Shown here in pieces: positions 1 to 5,700 of a stretch of 6,813 nt of DNA. A model generated the notes under the pieces. It was not told the origin of the DNA. It saw only the letters and a program-made list of their open reading frames with translations, and ran no database searches. The stretch is from Planctomycetota bacterium (GTDB lineage Bacteria > Planctomycetota > Phycisphaerae > Sedimentisphaerales > Anaerobacaceae), in contig QNBZ01000071.1 of the NCBI GenBank assembly GCA_003644295.1, forward strand, positions 1-6,813, written 5' to 3'. The translations under genes and the position numbers were made by a program. Numbering within the stretch: the first letter of the stretch is position 1; each line of letters opens with the position of its first letter.

Positions 1-7
1 CCTATGG

Positions 8-27
8 ATTCCCGCTTTCGCGGGAAT
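8..27. repeat. ATTCCC-N8-GGGAAT palindromic repeat (REP-like)
   Basis: Perfect 8-base arms, ATTCCCGC and GCGGGAAT, flank a TTTC loop, giving a stable hairpin on either strand. The pattern matches the 20-base ATTCCC-N8-GGGAAT form known as dRS3 in Neisseria. Similar sequences are scattered between genes in many unrelated genomes. Only this copy is seen here, so its repeat status is inferred from the pattern, not from multiple copies. Confidence 0.6.
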
Positions 28-89
28 GACAGGGCGCAAAAATTAACTCCAATTGGTATTATACTCCGATAAAGTTGGGTTCGCACAAG

Positions 90-117
90 ATTGTATGGTA
101 TGCCTAACTATTGTCAA
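90..117 (-). promoter_or_regulatory. Putative leftward sigma-70 promoter
   Basis: Reading leftward, a perfect -35 TTGACA (112-117) is followed after 16 bases by TACAAT (90-95), one mismatch from the -10 consensus. Transcription would start near position 83 and leave the window to the left. No ATG in a useful frame follows before position 1, so the target gene would lie outside and the palindrome at 8-27 would fall in its leader. Predicted from sequence only. Confidence 0.4.
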
Positions 118-215
118 GGACAACTTCCAAAAAAGCCAAAAAATATATGCTGATTTTGAGCCGTTATTGGCGATTTGTTCGACTATTCCATCGAAAAATC
201 GGGGGAGGGTAGATA

Positions 216-250
216 AAACGACAAACCACACGAATAAATCGGGTGGCTAA
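216..250 (-). repeat. Hairpin repeat, copy 1 (terminator-like, downstream of the BASS gene)
   Basis: This is copy 1 of a repeat also found at 1296-1336 and 6632-6670. The shared pattern is ACGACAAA, a C-rich arm, an AT-rich loop, a G-rich arm, then GGCTAA. The arms are 226-233 and 239-246, with one mismatch. Read leftward, the stem is followed by a T-rich stretch (TTTGTCGTTTT), as in an intrinsic terminator. The repeat's CTAA tail overlaps the stop codon of the transporter gene. Confidence 0.6.
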
Positions 251-1182
251 ATAGAACTTATCTTGTCTGTTTTTCTCTGCCAGATAGCCGCCATTATCGA
301 GGCGGTAATAATGCAAATGAAAACAAAAGCCGCTGTCGGCATAGCTGCCTTTTCGCCGATATGCTTCAACGCCAAAACCGTCCCCAGCCCGGCGTTCTGC
401 ATTCCAATCTCAATCGCCAACGTCCGCCTTTGCTTTTTTCCCATCCGAAAAAGTGTTCCAACCGCAAAACCACTCGACATTCCATAAATGTTTAATACCA
501 CCCCTGCTGCCAGAATAGGCCCAGTTATCATAAGTAAATAATTCCTGTTAAGAGCTATCACCAGTGAGCAGATAAATATTATAAACGTAACCGATATGGC
601 GGGAAATATCGGCAGAATCTTCTCGACAGCTTTTCTGAAGTAATGCCTGAAGCCGAAGCCCACAAACAACGGCACTATCACCATCTTGATAACGCTTACT
701 ACCATTGCCCAGAAGCTAACTTTCATCGCCGAGCCGGCCAAAAGAAAGGTCAGTCCCGGCGTCAGTAAAGGACACAGCAATGTCGAGACCGTTGTCAGTG
801 AAACCGAATAAGCAGTATCGGCCTTTGCGATGTAGCTCATCACATTACTGGCCATAGCGCCGGGCGCCGAGCCGGTCAGTATCAATCCAGCCGCTATTTC
901 GGGCGGCAGGTTAAAAAGTTTTGCAAGGAAAAACGCCCCCAACGGCATAATGCTGAACTGCGAACAGCAGCCGATTAGAACAATGACCGGCTTGGCTGCG
1001 ATACGCTTGAAATCTTCGATTTGCAGAACCGCCCCTATGCCAAACATCGTAATGCCGAAGAACAACTCATTGTAGCTTTTCATCGCCAGAAACGGCCCCG
1101 GCCAAAAGTATGCCACCACCCCCAGTATGATAACCCAGACGGCAAAGTATTTTGTATAAAAGCCAAGTATCTTCCGAAGCAT
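247..1182 (-). CDS. Bile acid:sodium symporter (BASS) family transporter
   Basis: A 311-residue inner-membrane protein with about ten hydrophobic segments, the usual length and topology for bacterial BASS transporters, which use the Na+ gradient to import organic anions. Family marks are clear: GSAPGAMASN (104-113) in the first discontinuous helix and EIGMQNAGLG (258-267) in the second. Sodium ligands of the bacterial ASBT structure are present at matching spacing. Site 1 corresponds to S112, N113, S126, T130 and E258. Site 2 corresponds to Q75, E258, I259, M261 and Q262. Na+ coupling is therefore very likely, but the substrate cannot be read from sequence; bile acids, keto acids, pantoate and others are handled by relatives. 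The ATG lacks a Shine-Dalgarno site and lies just downstream of a good promoter. The TAG stop lies inside the tail of hairpin copy 1. Confidence 0.93.
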   Translation of the reverse strand: MLRKILGFYTKYFAVWVIILGVVAYFWPGPFLAMKSYNELFFGITMFGIGAVLQIEDFKRIAAKPVIVLIGCCSQFSIMPLGAFFLAKLFNLPPEIAAGLILTGSAPGAMASNVMSYIAKADTAYSVSLTTVSTLLCPLLTPGLTFLLAGSAMKVSFWAMVVSVIKMVIVPLFVGFGFRHYFRKAVEKILPIFPAISVTFIIFICSLVIALNRNYLLMITGPILAAGVVLNIYGMSSGFAVGTLFRMGKKQRRTLAIEIGMQNAGLGTVLALKHIGEKAAMPTAAFVFICIITASIMAAIWQRKTDKISSI

Positions 1183-1191
1183 AGGGGAAAA

Positions 1192-1220
1192 AGTATAAGT
1201 TCACGCAGTGGAAGTGGCAA
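1192..1220 (-). promoter_or_regulatory. Promoter of the BASS gene, nearly leaderless
   Basis: Leftward -35 TTGCCA (1215-1220), 17-base spacer, -10 TATACT (1192-1197); each hexamer is one base from consensus and the spacing is ideal. The start site should be near 1185, only about 2-4 bases before the ATG at 1182. This agrees with the absence of a Shine-Dalgarno sequence and suggests leaderless or near-leaderless translation. Confidence 0.6.
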
Positions 1221-1254
1221 TCTAAAAAATGAACACAAAGAAACAACCACCCAT

Positions 1255-1268
1255 TCCGCCACGGCGGA
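1255..1268. repeat. Small GC-rich inverted repeat in the BASS/htrA spacer
   Basis: TCCGCC and GGCGGA arms face each other across two bases. A second GC-rich stretch, GCCCGCGGC (1283-1291), follows. This segment sits between the transporter promoter and hairpin copy 2. It is not placed like a terminator for either neighbour and may be the remnant of a dispersed intergenic repeat. Confidence 0.3.
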
Positions 1269-1295
1269 CAAAAGTGATGGCACGCCCGCGGCGAA

Positions 1296-1336
1296 CTAAA
1301 CAAACGACAAACCCCCCGAATAAATCGGGGGGCTAA
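1296..1336 (-). repeat. Hairpin repeat, copy 2 (terminator-like, downstream of htrA)
   Basis: This is the best-formed copy: arms CCCCCCGA (1312-1319) and TCGGGGGG (1325-1332) pair perfectly around a five-base loop. It begins seven bases after the protease stop codon. Read leftward, the stem is followed by a T-rich stretch (TTTGTCGTTTGTTT), so it probably terminates htrA transcription. The CTAAACAAACGAC flank is shared with copy 3. Confidence 0.7.
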
Positions 1337-1343
1337 GCGAAGT

Positions 1344-2810
1344 TTATTTTTGGTTTAATGGCAGTACCACAAGGCGTCCGTAGCGACCATCCGTAATCAA
1401 CAGCAGAACCGAACCCAGCTTCTCGGCCTTTTCCATCTCTTTGTCAAACTCCTTTATATTAGCAACCGGCTGACGGTTGACTTCCAAAATCAGAACGCCA
1501 GCTTTTATACCTACCTCTGCCGCCGGCGAACCCGGCTCGACCTCGCTGACTATAACGCCGTTGAGCTGCTCGTAGCCCAGCCGTTTTGCCGCCTCGTTGG
1601 TAAGCGGCTCAACCGTCAGGCCCAGCTTCTCCATAGTTTCCGATCTGCCGCTGGCCAACTTTGCTTCTTTGGTAAGTTCGCCAAGTTCGACTGTAATGTT
1701 TTTGTATTTGCCGTCACGGATGACAACTATTTTTACTTCGGTGCCAGGTTTAGTCATTGCTATCCGGTTGCGAAGCTCGTTGCCGTTCTCAATTTTTTCA
1801 CCGTCTAATTCGACAATGACATCGTACGGTTTTATCCCCGCTTTATCGGCGGGCGAATCCTCTTCAATTTTGCTGACAGCAACGCCTTTGGTATCCTCCA
1901 GATTCAGCGCCTTTGCCAACTCGGGTGTCAACTCTTCGAGCCAGACGCCAAGATAGCCGCGAACAACCGTTCCGGTATCAACAAGCTGCTGATATATGCC
2001 TTTTGCCATATTAATAGGTATGGCCAATCCGATACCTATATTCCCATGAGAGCCAACTATGGCTGTGTTGATGCCGACTACTTTCGCATCGAGATTGAGC
2101 AGAGGCCCGCCGGAGTTGCCGGGATTTATAGCTGCATCGGTCTGTATAAAATCTTCGTATTTTGTTACTCCCAGCCGGCTGCGGCCTTTGGCGCTTACGA
2201 TACCGGCGGTAACGGTGTGACGCAGGCCGAACGGATTGCCGATAGCAATAACCCATTCGCCAACTTCCAGTTTATCGGAGTCAGCCAGTTCAACTAACGG
2301 TAAATCATCAGCTTCGATTTTTATAACGGCAACTTCAGATTCGGGGTCTGAACCGATAAGTTTTGCTTTATATTCCCGGTTATCAACAAGCTTGACTGTA
2401 ATTTCGTCTGCCTGGCCGACAAGATGATGGTTCGTGAGTATGTAGCCGTCTTTGGAGATAATGAACCCGGAGCCCTGAGCGGTTTGCTGATACTTGCGTT
2501 TTGGTGAGTGAAAACGAGGGTACTGCCGGCGAAAGAAATCGAAAAAGTCGTCCTCGAAAGGGTCAAATGGTCTGCCAAACGGCCATTCCTGAATTACGGG
2601 GTAGTTTTTCGTAATGGTTTTCTTGGCCGTTATGCCCACAACTGCAGGCGAGGCCTTTTCAGCGATGCCGGCAAAGGCCTTGCCGATTTGTCGAAGCGAA
2701 GCAATGCTGGAGCTATCCTGGGCAAAAACGGCGGTGGAAAAAATAAAAAGCAAAAAGAAGATTACAAAACAACGATAAGATTTGTCCCGTTTTAAGTTGA
2801 AAGCTGGCAT
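1344..2810 (-). CDS. htrA: HtrA/DegP-type periplasmic serine protease with two PDZ domains
   Basis: A 488-residue Do-family protein that degrades or refolds damaged envelope proteins. A signal peptide is visible: basic start, hydrophobic core about 14-26, likely cleavage after AVFA (30). The trypsin-like domain spans about 35-280, with an LA-type loop rich in Phe, Asp and Pro (70-105). The catalytic His is H129 in TNHHLV and the nucleophile is S233 in GNSGG. The third triad residue is unusual. E. coli DegP has Asp135, 30 residues after its His, in SDIAL; here the same place is Glu159 in SEVAV. PDZ1 spans about 286-379 and PDZ2 about 397-485, so the overall plan and length match DegP/DegQ. The ATG has an AGGAG site seven bases upstream. 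The gene is transcribed divergently from the membrane protein at 3003 and ends at hairpin copy 2. Assignment is firm; full proteolytic activity is less certain because of Glu159. Confidence 0.95.
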   Translation of the reverse strand: MPAFNLKRDKSYRCFVIFFLLFIFSTAVFAQDSSSIASLRQIGKAFAGIAEKASPAVVGITAKKTITKNYPVIQEWPFGRPFDPFEDDFFDFFRRQYPRFHSPKRKYQQTAQGSGFIISKDGYILTNHHLVGQADEITVKLVDNREYKAKLIGSDPESEVAVIKIEADDLPLVELADSDKLEVGEWVIAIGNPFGLRHTVTAGIVSAKGRSRLGVTKYEDFIQTDAAINPGNSGGPLLNLDAKVVGINTAIVGSHGNIGIGLAIPINMAKGIYQQLVDTGTVVRGYLGVWLEELTPELAKALNLEDTKGVAVSKIEEDSPADKAGIKPYDVIVELDGEKIENGNELRNRIAMTKPGTEVKIVVIRDGKYKNITVELGELTKEAKLASGRSETMEKLGLTVEPLTNEAAKRLGYEQLNGVIVSEVEPGSPAAEVGIKAGVLILEVNRQPVANIKEFDKEMEKAEKLGSVLLLITDGRYGRLVVLPLNQK

Positions 2811-2817
2811 TTTGGGT

Positions 2818-2822
2818 CTCCT
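2818..2822 (-). promoter_or_regulatory. Shine-Dalgarno site of htrA
   Basis: AGGAG on the minus strand, seven bases before the ATG at 2810. It supports this start codon. Confidence 0.7.
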
Positions 2823-2873
2823 AATAGCTAAATTTGATAATAATGAAAAACGTAAAAGTAGAACCTATACGGT

Positions 2874-2902
2874 TTTATTGTTTATTATGTTCATTGTGTC
2901 AA
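2874..2902 (-). promoter_or_regulatory. Putative htrA promoter
   Basis: Leftward, a perfect -35 TTGACA (2897-2902) is followed after 17 bases by AATAAA (2874-2879), which matches four of six bases of the -10 consensus. Expected start is near 2867, giving a leader of roughly 57 bases that contains the AGGAG site. The weak -10 suggests moderate or activated transcription, which would suit a stress gene; that last point is inference. Confidence 0.45.
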
Positions 2903-2926
2903 AGGTTTTTTTACATAAAACCATAT

Positions 2927-2956
2927 TTGACATAATCACGCATTCGGTATTATAAT
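2927..2956 (+). promoter_or_regulatory. Consensus sigma-70 promoter for the gene at 3003
   Basis: A perfect TTGACA (2927-2932) and a perfect TATAAT (2951-2956) are separated by 18 bases. The expected start is near 2963, about 40 bases before the ATG. Both hexamers being exact makes this the strongest promoter candidate in the window. Confidence 0.7.
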
Positions 2957-2990
2957 AAATCAGGTTCGACTGCGAAAAGGTCTTTTTTGA

Positions 2991-2997
2991 GAAGAGG
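2991..2997 (+). promoter_or_regulatory. Shine-Dalgarno site of the gene at 3003
   Basis: GAAGAGG ends five bases before the ATG at 3003. It supports this start and lies within the leader expected from the upstream consensus promoter. Confidence 0.6.
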
Positions 2998-3002
2998 CGA
3001 TT

Positions 3003-3989
3003 ATGGTTTTTGGAAGTAGCGGCCCTTCAGGACGACTTAAATGGCACTTGTTTATTATCTACATAGCGCTGATAGCCGTTGTGCTGCTCACCATCTTTAC
3101 CGGCGTATTCCGAACAACAAAAGATGAACTCGTGCCGCAGCTTGTATGGTTCCTCGGCGCCCTGATATTTTTGATTGCGGTTCTGGCGATACTTGCCAAG
3201 ACACTCAAGATACTTGACGTCCTGAGTGAAAACGGCTCAAAGCTCGATAAAATATACGGAACGCTGGAAAAGAATAAAGCCATCCTGACTCAAATCAATC
3301 AGAACACTCATCTCAGCGAAACAGCCAAAGCGATTGCGTTCCGTGATGCAGACAGGCAGTCTCTTCGGGAGACAGTCCTCGATAAGCTTCAGCAGCACGA
3401 CTTCGACGCTACCTACGAAATAATCGATGAAATTGCTCACTCTGCCGGCTTCCAGGAACTTGCCGGGCAGTTGCGTATCGAAGCCGACAAGTACCGTGAC
3501 GCCACCGATGCCGAGCGAGTAAATCAGGTTATCGCTCATATCGAAGAGCTTCTCGATAACTACGAGTGGGCTAAGGCGAGCAGCCAGATTGAAAGGTTAA
3601 TCAAGGCCGCCCCTGATTCCGAAAAGGCAAAGGCAATGCGACAAAAACTGCTTGACAAAAAACAGGAGCGAAAGAAAGTATTGCTCAACGCCTGGGATGA
3701 CGCCGTTAAGCGCCAGGCCACCGACCGAAGTCTCGAAATCCTCAAACAACTCGACATGTACCTGACGCCCAACGAGGGCCTTGCGCTGCAGGAAGCCGCC
3801 AGAGACGTATTCAAAACAAAGCTGCACAATCTCGGCGTCCAGTTCTCACTGGCCGTCTCGGGAAAGCGATGGGCGAAGGCGCTGCAGACAGGTCAACAGA
3901 TTACCAGGGATTTTCCAAACAGCAGAATGGCAGAGGAAATCCGCGAAAAATGGGATGTCCTGAAGCAGAAAGTAGAACAGCAAAACTAA
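3003..3989 (+). CDS. Two-helix membrane protein with TPR-like cytoplasmic domain, function unknown
   Basis: A 328-residue protein. Two hydrophobic helices (about 15-35 and 45-68) form a hairpin anchor. Next comes a likely coiled coil (about 70-100), then an all-helical region to the C-terminus. The helical part has degenerate TPR-like units near 127-146 (DFDATYEIIDEIA), 185-210 (NYEWAKASSQIERLIKAAP), 241-258 and 275-310 (RWAKALQTGQQITRDFPNS), pointing to a protein-binding solenoid. There is no signal peptide cleavage site and no catalytic motif. I think similar proteins occur in other planctomycetes, but I cannot confirm this here. The gene has a consensus promoter and a Shine-Dalgarno site, so it is probably well expressed. 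It is divergent from htrA and its stop is 18 bases from the stop of the opposing DUF2617 gene. A scaffold or adaptor role at the membrane is inference. Confidence 0.85.
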   Translation: MVFGSSGPSGRLKWHLFIIYIALIAVVLLTIFTGVFRTTKDELVPQLVWFLGALIFLIAVLAILAKTLKILDVLSENGSKLDKIYGTLEKNKAILTQINQNTHLSETAKAIAFRDADRQSLRETVLDKLQQHDFDATYEIIDEIAHSAGFQELAGQLRIEADKYRDATDAERVNQVIAHIEELLDNYEWAKASSQIERLIKAAPDSEKAKAMRQKLLDKKQERKKVLLNAWDDAVKRQATDRSLEILKQLDMYLTPNEGLALQEAARDVFKTKLHNLGVQFSLAVSGKRWAKALQTGQQITRDFPNSRMAEEIREKWDVLKQKVEQQN

Positions 3990-4007
3990 ACGGCGATGGT
4001 TTTTATC

Positions 4008-4553
4008 TCATTGAAAATCGAAAAGCGATTGAGTTTTAATCATTGTTACCTGGTCAGGATAAGCTGCGAACGTGTGGATGTGCAATTCAGTTTGCCTTGT
4101 TTCAAAGTCGATATAGCAAAACGGCTGAAGTCCTGAAGTTTCTGAATCCGGAAACTTGACAAATATCCCGCGACTTCGTGCGAAGCGCTCGAGGTCGATA
4201 TGGCTTTGTCGATACAGATTAGGACTCATCCTCTCGACCTGAAAATCGGTCATATAGCTTACCCCCCGGCTCAGAGTGCATTTGTGAGAGCGTGGGCCGC
4301 GGAATTGAAAACGCTCAATCAGACCTCGCTTCGGCAGCATCTGGCCCGGTGCGCTTATTACCTCGCTCAGACAAACGTTTCCTGCAAAGACGCTGACAAC
4401 ATGAGTGCAGCCGGTAACCCAGATGTCCGCTTCATACTTGCCGGTTTTTAATTGTCGTTTAGCATAAATTTGAAAAAGCTCCGGGTGCAGGGGCCTCTGG
4501 AATAAACTAAAAGTCAACTCGTCGATAGCTACGTTGATTTGCGGTGATTCCAT
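4008..4553 (-). CDS. DUF2617-like protein, function unknown
   Basis: A 181-residue soluble protein with no signal peptide or membrane segment. It resembles the DUF2617 family, known from Actinobacteria and planctomycetes: LTFSLFQRPLHPELF (13-27) near the start, LPKRGLIERFQFRG (73-86) in the middle, and TFAAYPDQVTMIKTQSLFDF (161-180) at the end. The family function is unknown and no catalytic site stands out. I place the start at the ATG at 4553. An upstream in-frame TTG at 4628 would add 25 residues, but it coincides with the -35 element of a promoter whose transcript should begin near 4592, and the family homology begins after the ATG. GGAAG lies five bases upstream of that ATG. The gene converges on the membrane-protein gene at 3003 with an 18-base gap. 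The family call comes from memory of conserved motifs. Confidence 0.8.
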   Translation of the reverse strand: MESPQINVAIDELTFSLFQRPLHPELFQIYAKRQLKTGKYEADIWVTGCTHVVSVFAGNVCLSEVISAPGQMLPKRGLIERFQFRGPRSHKCTLSRGVSYMTDFQVERMSPNLYRQSHIDLERFARSRGIFVKFPDSETSGLQPFCYIDFETRQTELHIHTFAAYPDQVTMIKTQSLFDFQ

Positions 4554-4598
4554 AATTACTTCCCAAAAAGTCCTAACTCTTCTGATGACTTCACCCCC

Positions 4599-4628
4599 AT
4601 TATACAAAAATTGCCATACCCTATTCAA
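4599..4628 (-). promoter_or_regulatory. Promoter of the DUF2617-like gene
   Basis: Leftward, TTGAAT (4623-4628) and a perfect TATAAT (4599-4604) are 18 bases apart. Transcription should start near 4592, leaving about 39 bases of leader before the ATG at 4553. This argues against the upstream TTG start and suggests the gene is transcribed separately from the CPBP gene behind it. Confidence 0.55.
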
Positions 4629-4763
4629 GTGTAATATCAGTATTGATAAGGCCGATTATGGCACTTATGGGACGATTATTTTACAAGCTACGCAGACTAA
4701 AAGAGTAATGGCTGCAAAGTTTTTTTGAAAAAATCAGGAAAAGTTCTGTTCGCCGGCAGATTT

Positions 4764-5651
4764 TTATTGCCTGGCGAAGAAGATATAAACCGCAGTGATA
4801 ATATCGTAGAATCCGTGAGCGCCGGCTGTAATGCCGAACCCGCGAATTGCGAAGAGAACAGCGAAATAAACGCCTGCGATTGTTCGAAAGACAAACTCCG
4901 TCAAGTTGAACGGAGAGTTTTGGATAAATTGCCCGCCCAGATATACTATATGATGATGTGCGCTGAACAGCGCCGCCGAAGCAAGCACCGAAAATATAAT
5001 CGAGTTTTTATGACTGAACTGCAGAAGGTCCTGAAACAGCAGCATTAGAACGCAGATTAAAATCAGTCGAAAGATAAGTTCTTCATAAATCCCCGCCCCT
5101 ATACCGGTAATGATATTAGCCACCAGCCCCTGCCATTTGCCGTCGTCGCCGTTACGCTCCATCATCGTTGGCGAACCATCGTTTGTAACCGAAGAGCAGC
5201 TCGTCGCAGTGTGGACGAGTTGGCCGATGTCATCTTGATGCTGCACTGAGCCGTTTAGGAACATACTCAAAACAATCAGCGGTACTGCAAGAAAAATGCA
5301 CTCAACAACCATCGGCCAAACGTCGCCGGGCCGGAAACGCCACGACTTGCGCGACGCTAATTGTAAAGACATCAAAATCACCACGACCGCCAGAGGAGTT
5401 GCCACCCACGCAAACTTGCTGCCCAGGCCGATGTACACAAAAAATTCCTGCACCCACGAGAACGCTACCACACGCCCCTGCCAGTAGTGTTTCAGCAAAT
5501 CGGTGTTTATCAAAATCGTTCCTAATTCATAGAAGACGATAAACGGCAGCAGAAAAACCACGGCGTAAATCGGTCGGGAAGTCCTCTCGAGATAAGAGTT
5601 TTGTGCAAAATTAAATAATTGACTTGTGCTGTATCTGTATTTATCTTTCAT
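4764..5651 (-). CDS. CPBP-family intramembrane metalloprotease
   Basis: A 295-residue polytopic membrane protein with about seven or eight hydrophobic segments. The three signature motifs of the CPBP (CAAX protease and bacteriocin-processing, Abi) family are present. Motif 1 is EELIFR (E190, E191, R195), motif 2 is FSAHH (F229, H233) and motif 3 is HGFYD (H279, D283). These are the residues that form the Glu/His centre in Rce1-type intramembrane proteases. A soluble loop of about 40 residues (134-173), rich in Ser, Thr, Asn and Asp, separates the N-terminal helices from the catalytic core. Substrates are unknown; members process prenylated proteins or bacteriocins, or serve as immunity or scaffold proteins, and no bacteriocin or prenyltransferase gene is adjacent. 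The ATG has only AAGG directly against it, so no usable Shine-Dalgarno spacing. No clear promoter was found; an inverted repeat lies 17 bases upstream. Confidence 0.9.
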   Translation of the reverse strand: MKDKYRYSTSQLFNFAQNSYLERTSRPIYAVVFLLPFIVFYELGTILINTDLLKHYWQGRVVAFSWVQEFFVYIGLGSKFAWVATPLAVVVILMSLQLASRKSWRFRPGDVWPMVVECIFLAVPLIVLSMFLNGSVQHQDDIGQLVHTATSCSSVTNDGSPTMMERNGDDGKWQGLVANIITGIGAGIYEELIFRLILICVLMLLFQDLLQFSHKNSIIFSVLASAALFSAHHHIVYLGGQFIQNSPFNLTEFVFRTIAGVYFAVLFAIRGFGITAGAHGFYDIITAVYIFFARQ

Positions 5652-5667
5652 CCTTGTTTTTCTTTTG

Positions 5668-5700
5668 GCATATTCGCCTTTTATTGACCTTTGAATATGC
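5668..5700. repeat. Perfect inverted repeat upstream of the CPBP gene
   Basis: GCATATTC (5668-5675) and GAATATGC (5693-5700) are exact inverse copies across 17 bases. The arm nearest the CPBP gene lies 17 bases before its start codon. It could be an operator or a leader hairpin. The outer arm also overlaps the end of the palindromic element at 5697-5819, so it may be a by-product of that element. Confidence 0.45.

Noticed and set aside
58..63. Second leftward -10 candidate TATAAT near the left edge
   Set aside because: No acceptable -35 at 16-18 bases; the pair at 90-117 is better supported.
194..210. Possible fourth partial copy of the hairpin repeat (AAAAATCGGGGGAGGG)
   Set aside because: Only the G-rich arm resembles the repeat, with no pairing partner and no shared flank.
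43..250. Short overlapping frames on both strands in the left intergenic region
   Set aside because: Neither resembles a known protein, neither has a ribosome site, and both run through the hairpin repeat; the region also holds a promoter candidate.
1597..1956. Rightward open frame of 119 codons inside htrA
   Set aside because: It is antisense to the PDZ region of a clear protease gene; its Ser-rich composition is what the opposite strand of such coding sequence gives.
4016..4034. Possible rightward terminator after the membrane-protein gene (AATCG/CGATT then TTTT)
   Set aside because: The stem is only five AT-rich base pairs and lies inside the opposing coding region; too weak to support.
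4554..4628. N-terminal extension of the DUF2617 gene from a TTG codon
   Set aside because: The TTG coincides with a -35 element and the predicted transcript starts downstream of it; family similarity begins after the ATG at 4553.
4749..4778. Stem-loop spanning the CPBP stop codon (TTCGCCGGCA with TGCCTGGCGAA, one bulge)
   Set aside because: No T-run follows on either strand and most of one arm is coding sequence, so I do not call it a terminator.
4725..5048. Rightward open frame of 107 codons inside the CPBP gene
   Set aside because: It lies antisense to a CPBP gene with all three catalytic motifs, has cysteine-rich low-information content, and has no recognisable domain.
4764..5651. CPBP protease as part of a bacteriocin or toxin-immunity system
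   Set aside because: No precursor peptide, ABC exporter or regulator is visible beside it; the neighbours are a DUF2617 gene and a DNA glycosylase.
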